This document shows positions 53,099 through 61,145 of a stretch of 64,000 bases of DNA, piece after piece. The notes under the pieces were generated by a model. It made no database searches, was not told the origin of the DNA, and worked only from the letters and a program-made list of their open reading frames with translations. This stretch comes from Bradyrhizobium sp. 149 (lineage in GTDB: Bacteria > Pseudomonadota > Alphaproteobacteria > Rhizobiales > Xanthobacteraceae). Made by a program: the position numbers and the translations under genes. The stretch spans positions 62,001-126,000 of the forward strand of contig NZ_JADPKK010000022.1 of NCBI RefSeq assembly GCF_023073915.1, written 5' to 3'. Within the stretch, counting starts at the first letter, position 1, and each line of letters starts with the position of its first letter.

Positions 53099-55312
53099 AT
53101 GGCTTACAAGAATTTCAAGGTTGAGACCGATTCCGACGGCATCGCGCTCGTGACCTGGGACATCCCGGGGCGTTCGATGAACGTGCTCGACGAGACCTCG
53201 ACCAGCGAGCTCGACGCGATCGTCAAGGCGACCACGGCCGACGCGGCGGTGAAGGGCGTCGTCATCACCTCGGCGAAGGAGGCGTTCTGCGCCGGGGCGG
53301 ACCTGTCCATGCTCGAGGGCATGAACCAGGCCTATGCAAAACTGTTCAAGGAGCAGGGCGAGACCGCCGCGAACCAGATGCTGTTCGAGCAGAGCCGGCG
53401 CTTCTCGCAGGTGCTGCGCTCCATCGAGACCTCTGGCAAGCCGTGGGCGGCGGCGATCAACGGACTCGCGCTCGGCGGCGGTTTCGAGATCACGCTGTGC
53501 TGCCACTATCGCGTGGCGGCGGAGAATCCCAAGACGCGCCTCGGCCTGCCCGAGGTCAAGGTCGGACTGTTCCCGGGCGCCGGCGGCACGCAGCGCGTGC
53601 CGCGCCTGGTGCCGCCGCAGGACGCGATGACGATCCTGCTCAAGGGCGATCCGGTCACGATCGAGAAAGCCAAGGCACTCAATCTGATCCACGCCATCGT
53701 TCCCGCCGGCGAGCTCATCAAGGCGGCAAAGGACTGGATCAAGGGCGGCGGCAAGGCTATTGCGCCCTGGGACGAGAAGGGTTTCAAGCTCCCCGCCGGT
53801 CCGGTGTTCTCCAAGGCCGGCATGATGATGTTTCCGGCCGGCAACGCGATCTATCGCCGCGAGACCTACGACAATTATCCGGCCGGGCGCGCGATCATGA
53901 GCTGCGTCTACGAGGGCCTGCAGCTGCCGATCGACGCCGCACTGCGCGTCGAGTCACGCTACTTCACCTCGGTACTGCGCTCGAAGGAAGCGGCCGCGAT
54001 GATCCGCAGCCTGTTCCTGTCGATGCAGGAATTGAACAAGGGTGCGCGCCGTCCGAAGGATGTGCCACCGACAAAGGTGAAGAAGATCGCCGTGATCGGC
54101 GCCGGCTTCATGGGCGCGAGCGTCGGCTACGTCTCGGCCCGTGCCGGCCTCGACGTTGTCCTGATCGATCGCGACCAGGAGAGCGCCGATAAGGGCAAGG
54201 CGCATGCGCAGAAGGTGATCGAGGAGCAGATCAAGAAGGGCCGCGCCAAGCCCGGCGATGCAGAAGCCCTGCTCGCGCGCATCACGCCGACCGCGGACTA
54301 TTCCGCACTGAAGGACGTCGATCTCGTCATCGAAGCCGTGTTCGAGGACCGCAAGGTCAAGGCTGATACCTTTGCCAAGGCGCAGGAGCATATGAAGCCG
54401 GACGTGATCTTCGCGTCCAACACCTCGACGCTTCCGATCACTTCGCTGGCGGAATCCTTCAAGGACCAGGGCAGGTTCGTCGGCATCCATTTCTTCTCGC
54501 CGGTCGAGAAGATGATGCTGGTCGAGATTATCCAGGGCAAGAACACCGGCGATCTCGCGGTCGCGACCGCGCTCGATTACGTCCGGCAGATCGGCAAGAC
54601 GCCGATCGTCGTCAACGACAGCCGCGGCTTCTTCGCCAATCGCTGCGTCGGCCGCTACGTCGCCGAGGGCAACGAGATGTTCCTCGAAGGCGTGCCGCCG
54701 GCGATGATCGAGAACTGCGCCAAGATGGCCGGCATGCCGGTCGGCCCGCTCTCGCTGTCGGACGAGGTCGCGCTCGACCTCGGGCTCAAGATCATGAAGG
54801 CAACGGAAGCGGACCTCGGCCCCAACGCCATCAATCCCGATCAGAAGAAGCTGATGGTGGAGATGGTCGAGAAGCAGGGTCGTCTGGGCCGCAAGAACAG
54901 CAAGGGGTTTTACGACTACCCCGAGAAGGGCAAGGGGCAGAAGAGCCTGTGGCCGGGCCTCTCCGCGCTGCAGCCCAAGCAGCTCGACCCCGATACCCTC
55001 GACGTCGAGGAGTTGAAGCAGCGCTTCCTGGTGGTGCAGGCGGTGGAAGCCGCACGCACGGTGGAGGACCACGTCATCACCGATCCGCGGGAGGCGGATG
55101 TCGGCTCGATCCTCGGCTTCGGCTTCGCGCCGTTCACCGGTGGCACGCTGTCCTACATCGACTTCATGGGCACCAAGAAGTTCGTCGAGCTTTGCCACAA
55201 GCTGGAGGCGAAATACGGCTCGCGCTTTACCCCGCCGAAACTCCTCGAGGAGATGGCCGCGAAGGGAGAAACCTTCTACGGCCGCTTCGCTCCGAAGAAG
55301 GCGGCGGCCTGA
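53099..55312 (+). CDS. fadJ: Bifunctional enoyl-CoA hydratase / 3-hydroxyacyl-CoA dehydrogenase
   Basis: A 737-residue fusion that carries out the middle two steps of beta-oxidation. The N-terminal crotonase half (1-200) has AFCAGADLSMLEGM and INGLALGGGFEITLCCHYRVAAENPKTRLGLPEVKVGLFPGAGGTQR with its catalytic glutamates. The dehydrogenase half has the NAD site KIAVIGAGFMGASVGYVSARAGLDV (about 325-350), IHFFSPVEKMMLVEII and a C-terminal domain with PFTGGTLSYID. The ATG at 53099 follows AGGGAGCAACCACC. It ends the operon before a strong terminator. FadB and FadJ types cannot be separated here. Confidence 0.93.
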   Translation: MAYKNFKVETDSDGIALVTWDIPGRSMNVLDETSTSELDAIVKATTADAAVKGVVITSAKEAFCAGADLSMLEGMNQAYAKLFKEQGETAANQMLFEQSRRFSQVLRSIETSGKPWAAAINGLALGGGFEITLCCHYRVAAENPKTRLGLPEVKVGLFPGAGGTQRVPRLVPPQDAMTILLKGDPVTIEKAKALNLIHAIVPAGELIKAAKDWIKGGGKAIAPWDEKGFKLPAGPVFSKAGMMMFPAGNAIYRRETYDNYPAGRAIMSCVYEGLQLPIDAALRVESRYFTSVLRSKEAAAMIRSLFLSMQELNKGARRPKDVPPTKVKKIAVIGAGFMGASVGYVSARAGLDVVLIDRDQESADKGKAHAQKVIEEQIKKGRAKPGDAEALLARITPTADYSALKDVDLVIEAVFEDRKVKADTFAKAQEHMKPDVIFASNTSTLPITSLAESFKDQGRFVGIHFFSPVEKMMLVEIIQGKNTGDLAVATALDYVRQIGKTPIVVNDSRGFFANRCVGRYVAEGNEMFLEGVPPAMIENCAKMAGMPVGPLSLSDEVALDLGLKIMKATEADLGPNAINPDQKKLMVEMVEKQGRLGRKNSKGFYDYPEKGKGQKSLWPGLSALQPKQLDPDTLDVEELKQRFLVVQAVEAARTVEDHVITDPREADVGSILGFGFAPFTGGTLSYIDFMGTKKFVELCHKLEAKYGSRFTPPKLLEEMAAKGETFYGRFAPKKAAA

Positions 55313-55347
55313 GCCGCCACCGGCTCCGCATCGAGGTCGTGAAACAC

Positions 55348-55375
55348 AAAGGCCGGATCATCGATCCGGCCTTTT
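55348..55375 (+). terminator. Rho-independent terminator of the beta-oxidation operon
   Basis: AAAGGCCGGATC pairs perfectly with GATCCGGCCTTT around a three-base loop, followed by TTTT. It sits 35 bases after the last stop codon of the operon. Confidence 0.9.
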
Positions 55376-55626
55376 CGCGTGTCAGGCCAGCCTCATCACG
55401 GTTGCGTCAGATTGTTCCCAACTTGTGGAACCGGTCACAGAACTCGCGTAGGAACCGTGCCAAGGTCCCGCTGCCGATGTCGCGCAATTGTCATAGACGC
55501 GTCAAAGCGGCGCCGTTCTTTTGCTCGGCCCTGGCACTAGTTTCGCTCCGGGTCAGGGTCATGAAACCGGTCGGGACACTTGTCGATCCATCGGCAAGTT
55601 GAAGACGAAATAAGAAAGTGTCCTTG

Positions 55627-55845
55627 ATGAACTCTTTGGTGCTGCGGAAGACCGCGCTTGGTCGCGATCTCGCCGCGAAATCTGCTGTTGTGTCCACAAC
55701 TGGCCACCTGTTGCCGCAACAGAAGCCGGCGCGCCTGCGCCGCAAGGGGCCGGTGCTTTGGGCCGCGATGGCTTTACTTGTGCTGGCGGCGGATTTTCTG
55801 CTCGCTTGTCTCGCCTGGCTCGCCGTCGATTTCGTCATGGGATGA
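55627..55845 (+). CDS. Small single-span membrane protein
   Basis: A 72-residue protein from the ATG at 55627. A polar N-terminus (MNSLVLRKTALGRDLAAKSA) leads to one hydrophobic segment, VLWAAMALLVLAADFLLACLAWLAVDFVMG, at the C-terminal end. The function is not known. Its last 72 bases overlap the end of a convergent membrane protein gene on the other strand. Confidence 0.5.
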   Translation: MNSLVLRKTALGRDLAAKSAVVSTTGHLLPQQKPARLRRKGPVLWAAMALLVLAADFLLACLAWLAVDFVMG

Positions 55846-56088
55846 GGCGTCACGCGTGTGCAGCACATAGGCTGCCGCGAAATAGGCGAGCTGGCAGACG
55901 GCGAGGCAGCCGGCAATGACGATCACGCCCGCCATCATCCCGAACTCGTAAACGCGAAGAAGTATCGCGGAGAAAATTGCGATCAACGGCGAGATGACGA
56001 CCAGCGCCCAGATCCTGAAAACGCAACCTGTCGCTATTCCCACCAAGGCGCTTGCAACGATCAGGACGAGGGCAATCGTCAACTTCAA
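55774..56088 (-). CDS. Small membrane protein (hypothetical)
   Basis: A 104-residue protein with three hydrophobic segments (LTIALVLIVASALVGIATGCVF, IWALVVISPLIAIFSAILLRVY, MMAGVIVIAGCLAVCQLAYFAAAYVL) and a charged C-terminal tail. No ATG is available; TTG at 56088 or the next TTG (56082), which lies six bases after GGAG, would be the start. It overlaps the preceding gene tail to tail by 72 bases. No family is recognised. Confidence 0.55.
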   Translation of the reverse strand: MKLTIALVLIVASALVGIATGCVFRIWALVVISPLIAIFSAILLRVYEFGMMAGVIVIAGCLAVCQLAYFAAAYVLHTRDASSHDEIDGEPGETSEQKIRRQHK

Positions 56089-56257
56089 CTCCGATGCGAG
56101 TCCAAATATTCTTCAATCAATGCCGTCAAAATCGCCCGCTTCGCGGGTGGTGACAAGACAGCACCACTTACATTTCGCGAACAATAGTTCATAAGTCTGG
56201 CGCGAGGTCCGACGATCCGGCGGAGTGGCTTCGCCCTGCGCGGCCCTGCGGCAGCAA

Positions 56258-56287
56258 AAAGGGCCGGATCATGGACCCGGCCCTTTG
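56258..56287 (-). terminator. Rho-independent terminator of the GST gene
   Basis: On the minus strand AAAGGGCCGGGTC and GATCCGGCCCTTT form a stem with one mismatch around a short loop, followed by TTTT. It lies 22 bases after the GST stop codon. Confidence 0.85.
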
Positions 56288-56308
56288 GAAATTGGTTGCC
56301 GTCGCGTC

Positions 56309-56923
56309 TCACGCGGCCTGGATCAGCCCTTCCTTCCTCATCGCTTCCTGCACCTGCGGCCGCGCCGCGACGCGCGTCTTGTATGCGGCAAGGTTCGGCA
56401 TTGCCGAGAAGTCGAACTTCATTCGGTCGGCCCAGGTCAGCATCGTGAAGAGATAGCCGTCAGCCACCGTGAACTGCTTGCCCATGAGGTAATCGCGGCC
56501 GGCGAGCTGGCCGTCGATGTATTTCAGCTTGCCCATGACGCGATCCCTAAAGAAGGTCTTGGCCTCGTCGTTCAGGGCCGGCGCGAACAGCGGACCAAAG
56601 CTCTTGTGCACCTCCGAGGTGAGAAAATTCAGCCACTCGAGGAGCTTGTAGCGCTCGGCGCTGTCACGGGCCGGCGCCAGCGCCTTGGCTGAGGCCTGAT
56701 CGGCGATCATCTGGACAATCACCGGGCCTTCGGTCACGATCTCTCCGCTATCGAGGCCCAGCGCGGGGACCTGCCCCTTGGGGTTCAGCTTCAGATAATC
56801 CTCACCATTTTCGAGCTTCTTGGCCCGGATATCGACCTTGACCAGCTCATAGGGCAGGCCGGCCTCCAGAAGCGCGATGTGGGGGGATAGCGAGCAGGCA
56901 CCGGGCGAATAGTACAGCTTCAT
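56309..56923 (-). CDS. Glutathione S-transferase
   Basis: A 204-residue GST of the beta-class type. The thioredoxin-fold N-terminus MKLYYSPGACSLSPHIALLEAGLPYELVKVD has the beta-class Ser/Cys region, and NPKGQVPALGLDSGEIVTEGPVIVQMIAD is the conserved cis-proline and glutathione site. The all-helical C-terminal half includes GKQFTVADGYLFTMLTWADRM. It conjugates or binds glutathione in the cytosol. It is divergent from a MarR regulator with a compound operator between them, and gshA lies 0.7 kb downstream of MarR. Confidence 0.93.
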   Translation of the reverse strand: MKLYYSPGACSLSPHIALLEAGLPYELVKVDIRAKKLENGEDYLKLNPKGQVPALGLDSGEIVTEGPVIVQMIADQASAKALAPARDSAERYKLLEWLNFLTSEVHKSFGPLFAPALNDEAKTFFRDRVMGKLKYIDGQLAGRDYLMGKQFTVADGYLFTMLTWADRMKFDFSAMPNLAAYKTRVAARPQVQEAMRKEGLIQAA

Positions 56924-56970
56924 GGAATTTCCTCCTCTTGATGCTTGGTTCAGGCGAAAGAACGACTACA

Positions 56971-57010
56971 TGCATCTGCTTGAAATAGTCAAGATTGATG
57001 CAGCTGCATC
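56971..57010. promoter_or_regulatory. Compound inverted repeat between GST and MarR genes
   Basis: TGCATC (56971) and GATGCA (ends 57002) enclose CTTGA-N5-TCAAG (56979-56993), a nested dyad. GATGCAGCTGCATC (56997-57010) is a further perfect 14-base palindrome overlapping the right arm. This is a good candidate for MarR binding. Confidence 0.6.
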
Positions 57011-57049
57011 GAATAGGGTAAGACACGGGCGACGAGCTTGAGTGGGACC

Positions 57050-57544
57050 ATGAAACGCAAACCATCGACCGAGGCGACTTCCGCCTGGATCCGCCTGATG
57101 CGGGTACAGAGCCGCGTGCTCGATTGCGTCGAGCAGGACCTGAAGAAGGCCGGCTTCCCGCCGCTGGCATGGTATGACGCGCTGCTCGAACTGTCACGGG
57201 CGCCCTCGGGCGAGCTCCGGCCGGTCGAACTCGAACGGCAGATGCTGATCCCGCAATATTCGACGTCGCGGCTGATCGACCGCCTGGTCGACGAAGGCCT
57301 CGCCTCGCGACGTGAATGCAAGATCGACAAGCGCGGCCAGTTCGTGGAGATCACGGAAGCCGGCCGCGAGTTGCAGAAGCGGATGTGGGGCGCCTATTCG
57401 GCCGCAATCGAGAAATATGTCGGTTCGAAACTGTCTGATGCGGACGCCGTGAAGCTCAGCGGTCTGCTCGACCGCCTGGGCTGCTCGTGCGGCGAGATGA
57501 AGCTGCCGCCCGCCCAGGTCAACGAAACCACGCCGCTGCGATGA
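57050..57544 (+). CDS. MarR family transcriptional regulator
   Basis: A 164-residue winged-helix regulator. LIRLMRVQSRVLDCVEQDL-type helix, PVELERQMLIPQYSTSRLIDRLVDEGLASRRECKIDKRGQFVEITEAGREL (recognition helix and beta wing) and a C-terminal dimer helix with CSCGEM are visible. Start at 57050 is preferred over a TTG at 57038. The cysteine pair near the C-terminus could make it redox-responsive. It is divergent from GST and probably represses it and itself. Confidence 0.9.
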   Translation: MKRKPSTEATSAWIRLMRVQSRVLDCVEQDLKKAGFPPLAWYDALLELSRAPSGELRPVELERQMLIPQYSTSRLIDRLVDEGLASRRECKIDKRGQFVEITEAGRELQKRMWGAYSAAIEKYVGSKLSDADAVKLSGLLDRLGCSCGEMKLPPAQVNETTPLR

Positions 57545-57644
57545 TCGCGCGGCAAAACCAGCTCGTCCGTGCAACCGGTGGGTTCGCGGACTGTCCCTGT
57601 CACCCACGCGCGTTCGATCGAAGCGCTTTTGATTAGAGTTTGAT

Positions 57645-59015
57645 ATGGCGCGAGATCAGATCGATATGACGCCGCTGCAATCGCGCGACGAGCTCGTCGC
57701 GTGGTTCGAGGCTGGCTGCAAGGACCCGTCCGAATTCCGCATGGGCACCGAGCACGAGAAGACACCGTTCACGCTCGAAGGCCACCGTCCGGTGCCTTAC
57801 GACGGCGCGCGCGGTATCGGCGCGCTGCTCGAAGGCATGAAACTCCTGCTCGGCTGGGAGCCGATCATGGAGAAGGGCAACATCATCGGCCTCTACGACG
57901 TCACCGGCGGCGGCGCGATCTCGCTGGAGCCCGGCGGACAGTTCGAGCTCTCGGGCGCCCCCGTCGAGAACGTGCACCAGACCCAGAGCGAGCTGATGGC
58001 GCATCTGGCGCAGGTGCGCGAGATCGCAACGCCGCTCGGCATCGGCTTCCTCGGGCTCGGCATGACGCCGTCCTGGTCGCGCGCCGACATCCCGGTGATG
58101 CCCAAGGGCCGCTACAAGATCATGACCAATTACATGCCGAAGGTCGGTCAATACGGCCTCGACATGATGTACCGGACCTGCACGGTGCAGACCAATCTCG
58201 ACTTCTCCTCCGAAGCCGACATGGTCAAGAAGCTGCGTGTCTCGCTCGCGCTCCAGCCGGTCGCAACCGCTTTGTTCGCCAACTCGCCGTTTACCGAGGG
58301 CAAGCCGAACGGCTTCCTCTCCTTCCGGTCCGAGATCTGGCGCGACACCGACAATGCGCGCGCCGGCATGATGCCGTGGGCATTCGAGGACGGCATGGGC
58401 TTCGAGCGCTATGTCGATTACGCGCTCGACGTGCCGATGTATTTCGTCAAGCGCGGCGAGGATTACATCGACGTCTCAGGCTCCTCGTTCAGCGCCTTCT
58501 TCGATGGACGCAACAACAATTTGCCCGGGGAACGTCCGACGCTGTCGGACTGGGCCAACCATCTTTCGACGATTTTCCCGGAGGTGCGGCTCAAGCGCTA
58601 TCTCGAGATGCGCGGCTCCGACGGTGGCCCGTGGGGCCGTCTGCCGGCGCTATCGGCGTTCTGGGCCGGGCTGCTCTACGACGATGTGTCGCTCGATGCC
58701 GCCTGGGATCTTGTGAAGCACTGGACCGCGCATCAGCGTCAGGCCCTGCGCGACGACGTGCCGCGCCTCGGCTTCAAGTCGCGGATCAAGGACCGCTATC
58801 TGTTCGAGATTGCCAAGGAATGCCTCGTTCTGGCACATGCCGGCCTGCGCCGACGCGGCCGGATCGATCAGCTCGGCCGCGACGAGACCCGGCATCTGGA
58901 GCCGCTCGATCGCATCATCGATTCCGGCCGCACGCCGGCCGAGGAGATGCTCGACAAGTTTAACGGTCCCTGGAACGGCTCGGTGGAAACCGCCTACGCG
59001 GAATACGCGTTCTAG
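57645..59015 (+). CDS. gshA: Glutamate--cysteine ligase, plant/alphaproteobacterial type
   Basis: Makes gamma-glutamylcysteine, the first step of glutathione synthesis. At 456 residues it has FRMGTEHEKTPFTLEG, GGGAISLEPGGQFELSGAPVENVHQTQSEL (ATP and metal site), MTNYMPKVGQYGLDMMYRTCTVQTNLDF and FAFHDVSGSSFSAFFDGR-type loops. These define the GCS2-like plant/alphaproteobacterial group. It is 101 bases after the MarR gene and in the same direction, next to a GST, consistent with a glutathione stress locus. Confidence 0.93.
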   Translation: MARDQIDMTPLQSRDELVAWFEAGCKDPSEFRMGTEHEKTPFTLEGHRPVPYDGARGIGALLEGMKLLLGWEPIMEKGNIIGLYDVTGGGAISLEPGGQFELSGAPVENVHQTQSELMAHLAQVREIATPLGIGFLGLGMTPSWSRADIPVMPKGRYKIMTNYMPKVGQYGLDMMYRTCTVQTNLDFSSEADMVKKLRVSLALQPVATALFANSPFTEGKPNGFLSFRSEIWRDTDNARAGMMPWAFEDGMGFERYVDYALDVPMYFVKRGEDYIDVSGSSFSAFFDGRNNNLPGERPTLSDWANHLSTIFPEVRLKRYLEMRGSDGGPWGRLPALSAFWAGLLYDDVSLDAAWDLVKHWTAHQRQALRDDVPRLGFKSRIKDRYLFEIAKECLVLAHAGLRRRGRIDQLGRDETRHLEPLDRIIDSGRTPAEEMLDKFNGPWNGSVETAYAEYAF

Positions 59016-59129
59016 ACCTGAGCGGCCAACGATACGGATCGGGGGCCGTTCATCGCCCATACAGGTTTGCGGCGATCAAATGACCGGCTGAAAAACCTGA
59101 GCGTCGTCAATAACTCGAAAGCTGTTCCG

Positions 59130-59702
59130 ATGGGGAAGGGCCGCCTGGCCGTGATGGCAAGCGTCCTGGCAAGCGCCGTGGCATGTGCCGCGCTGCTTTC
59201 GCTCGTGTTTGCGAGCTGGCCCGTGCGCGCCCAGACGGCGTTCGACCGGCCCGGCGGAGACTATTTCAGCACGCCGGTCACGTCAGGCGATCCCGAGGAT
59301 TGCGCGCTGCTGTGCGAGCGCGACCGCCGTTGCCGCTCGTGGAGCTTCAACTATCCCGATGTCGAAGGCGGCTCGGCGGTGTGCTGGCTGAAGAACGCGG
59401 TGCCTGCGCGCGTGCCGGGAAGCTGCTGCATCTCCGGTGTGCGCGGGGCCGGCGTGATCGAGCCGCGTGTCGAAGGCGTGGAGACCTCGATCGACCGCCC
59501 CGGCGGCGATCTGCGCAATTTCGAGATCAAGGACGGCGAAGGCGAAGAGACCTGCAAGGCTGCCTGCACCGCCGACAATAAATGCCGCGCCTTCACCTAT
59601 GCACGCCCCGGCTACACCGGACGCGAAGCGCGCTGCTTCCTGAAAAAGGAAATCAAGCCGCCGCGCCGGAAAGCGGGGTTTACGTCGGGCGTGGTGCGGT
59701 AG
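59130..59702 (+). CDS. Exported protein with two PAN/apple-like modules
   Basis: A 190-residue protein with a signal peptide (RLAVMASVLASAVACAALLSLVFASWPVRA). Two similar modules follow, each opening with DRPGGD (FDRPGGDYFSTPV and IDRPGGDLRNFEI). Each holds the cysteine pattern CALLCERDRRCRSWSFNYP or CKAACTADNKCRAFTYARP of PAN domains. These domains bind proteins or carbohydrates outside the cytosol. The function is not known. ATG at 59130 or 59154 could be the start. Confidence 0.8.
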   Translation: MGKGRLAVMASVLASAVACAALLSLVFASWPVRAQTAFDRPGGDYFSTPVTSGDPEDCALLCERDRRCRSWSFNYPDVEGGSAVCWLKNAVPARVPGSCCISGVRGAGVIEPRVEGVETSIDRPGGDLRNFEIKDGEGEETCKAACTADNKCRAFTYARPGYTGREARCFLKKEIKPPRRKAGFTSGVVR

Positions 59703-59719
59703 CGTGCGGCCCTCGCCGT

Positions 59720-59786
59720 CGTCATTGCGAGCGTAGCGAAGCAATCCAGACTGATTCGCCGGTGGGAGTTGGATTGCTACGGCGTC
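59720..59786. repeat. Palindromic intergenic repeat (CGTCATTGCGAG family), truncated copy 3
   Basis: CGTCATTGCGAGCGTAGCGAAGCAATCCAGA matches the left half of the copies at 24944 and 42976. The right half (GGATTGCTACGGCGTCTC) is degraded where it meets the nucleotidyltransferase gene stop. Confidence 0.8.
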
Positions 59787-60353
59787 TCACTCCGCCGCAA
59801 TCACCGTGATCTCCGGCCACAGCGCCTTCCATCGCGTCGCTTTCGCCGTGTAGTTCGCCGGGGAAAAATTCAGGCCCGGATTAGGGCGTACGATCAGTCT
59901 TTCGACATCGTCGAAACCATGTGGCGCGTAGACCTCGTAGCCGTTGCCCGCGCGCCGGACGCCAATCTGCGTGTTCTGCGTCAGGAAGCGGTCAATGCCA
60001 TCCGTCGAGCGCGTCAGGGGTGGATAGGGCCGGCCGTGCTTGCCGGGATACCAAAGATGCACACGCGCCTGGTTGCGGATCTCGACCTTGGCATCGAGCT
60101 CTGTAAGCCGTTCATGTAGCCTCCGGATCACTGCGTCTTCCGCCTCCCAGGAGGTATCGGCATCGAAATAGAACACGTCATAGTCGGCGATGCCGTGGCT
60201 GATCGCACGACCGGTGATCACATTCCACAAGGTCTGCACCAGGCAACCTGCGACCAGCCAAGCATCCGGCAGACCGAGCCGTGCCAGCTCGTCGATGATC
60301 GTGACGTTGGCGGGATTTTTCAGCGCGAGCGCGAGGAATTCGTCACGGTCCAT
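59787..60353 (-). CDS. Nucleotidyltransferase family protein (DUF925/PF06042-like)
   Basis: A 188-residue protein. The nucleotidyltransferase-type motif is AWLVAGCLVQTLWNVITGRAISHGIADYDVFYFDADTSWEAED, with paired acids in DYDVFYFD. QARVHLWYPGKHG and TRSTDGIDRFLTQNTQIGVRR match the PF06042 family. The nucleotide and acceptor are not known. It starts 15 bases after the lepB stop on the same strand and may be in the tldD-lepB operon. Confidence 0.82.
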   Translation of the reverse strand: MDRDEFLALALKNPANVTIIDELARLGLPDAWLVAGCLVQTLWNVITGRAISHGIADYDVFYFDADTSWEAEDAVIRRLHERLTELDAKVEIRNQARVHLWYPGKHGRPYPPLTRSTDGIDRFLTQNTQIGVRRAGNGYEVYAPHGFDDVERLIVRPNPGLNFSPANYTAKATRWKALWPEITVIAAE

Positions 60354-60368
60354 CGTTCGCGAGGAGAC

Positions 60369-61145
60369 TCAATGCACCGCGGTGAAGAACCGAGCCATCC
60401 TGAAACCGGAGAGCCAGGTCCATACCGGCTGGCCGCGAATGCCGAGATCCCAGGATCCGAGCACCGCATCCGCGCGGCCGACCAGATTGTCGATCGGCAA
60501 CAGGCCGACGCCGCCGGAGCGCAAGGGCACGCGGCTGTCGGCGGAGTTGTCGCGGTTGTCGCCGAGAACGAAGAGATGACCCGCCGGCACGGTCACTTCC
60601 TGGGTGTTGTCGAGCGGACCGTTGTCGCGCATCTTGAAGATCAGATGCGAGACGCCGTTGGGCAGCGTCTCGACATAGCGATAGGCGGGTTCGCTGCCGC
60701 CATTGTCGTCCTCGGCGGCGCCAACGCCGTCCGGCTTCAGCTCGGCGGGGCGATCGTTGATGAAGAGCTGGCCCTGCCGCAGCTGGATGCGGTCGCCGGG
60801 CAGACCCACGACACGCTTGACCCAGGCCTGCGAGCGGTCGCCGGGCCAGCGGAAGACGACGACGTCGCCCTGCTTCGGCGTTTCCGCGAAGACGCGGCCG
60901 CTCTCGGGCAAGTTGATCTGGATCGGCAGCGACGAGGTGCCGTAGCCGTAGGGGAATTTCGAGGCGATCAACGCGTCGCCGATCAACAGCGTCGGCTCCA
61001 TCGAGCCCGACGGAACGTAGAACGGCTCGGCCAGCGCACCCTTGGCGATGAACACCGCGGCGACGATGCCGGCGAGCTGCACGAGCTGGCCGCCCCAGCC
61101 GCTGCTCTTCCGCTTGGTAGTGACTGTTATCTTCTCGACACTCAT
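60369..61145 (-). CDS. lepB: Signal peptidase I
   Basis: A 258-residue membrane serine protease that removes signal peptides. One N-terminal helix (LVQLAGIVAAVFIAKGALA) precedes the nucleophile Ser48 in YVPSGSMEPTLL; the base Lys110 is in WVKRVVGLPGD, and VLGDNRDNSADSR is box E. The ATG at 61145 overlaps the tldD stop (ATGA). The position beside tldD, away from rnc and era, suggests a second lepB paralogue in the genome. Confidence 0.93.
   Translation of the reverse strand: MSVEKITVTTKRKSSGWGGQLVQLAGIVAAVFIAKGALAEPFYVPSGSMEPTLLIGDALIASKFPYGYGTSSLPIQINLPESGRVFAETPKQGDVVVFRWPGDRSQAWVKRVVGLPGDRIQLRQGQLFINDRPAELKPDGVGAAEDDNGGSEPAYRYVETLPNGVSHLIFKMRDNGPLDNTQEVTVPAGHLFVLGDNRDNSADSRVPLRSGGVGLLPIDNLVGRADAVLGSWDLGIRGQPVWTWLSGFRMARFFTAVH

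Noticed and set aside
55491..55916. A 141-codon minus-strand frame between the terminator and the small membrane genes
   Set aside because: Basic low-complexity sequence, no start signal, and it overlaps two better-supported genes.
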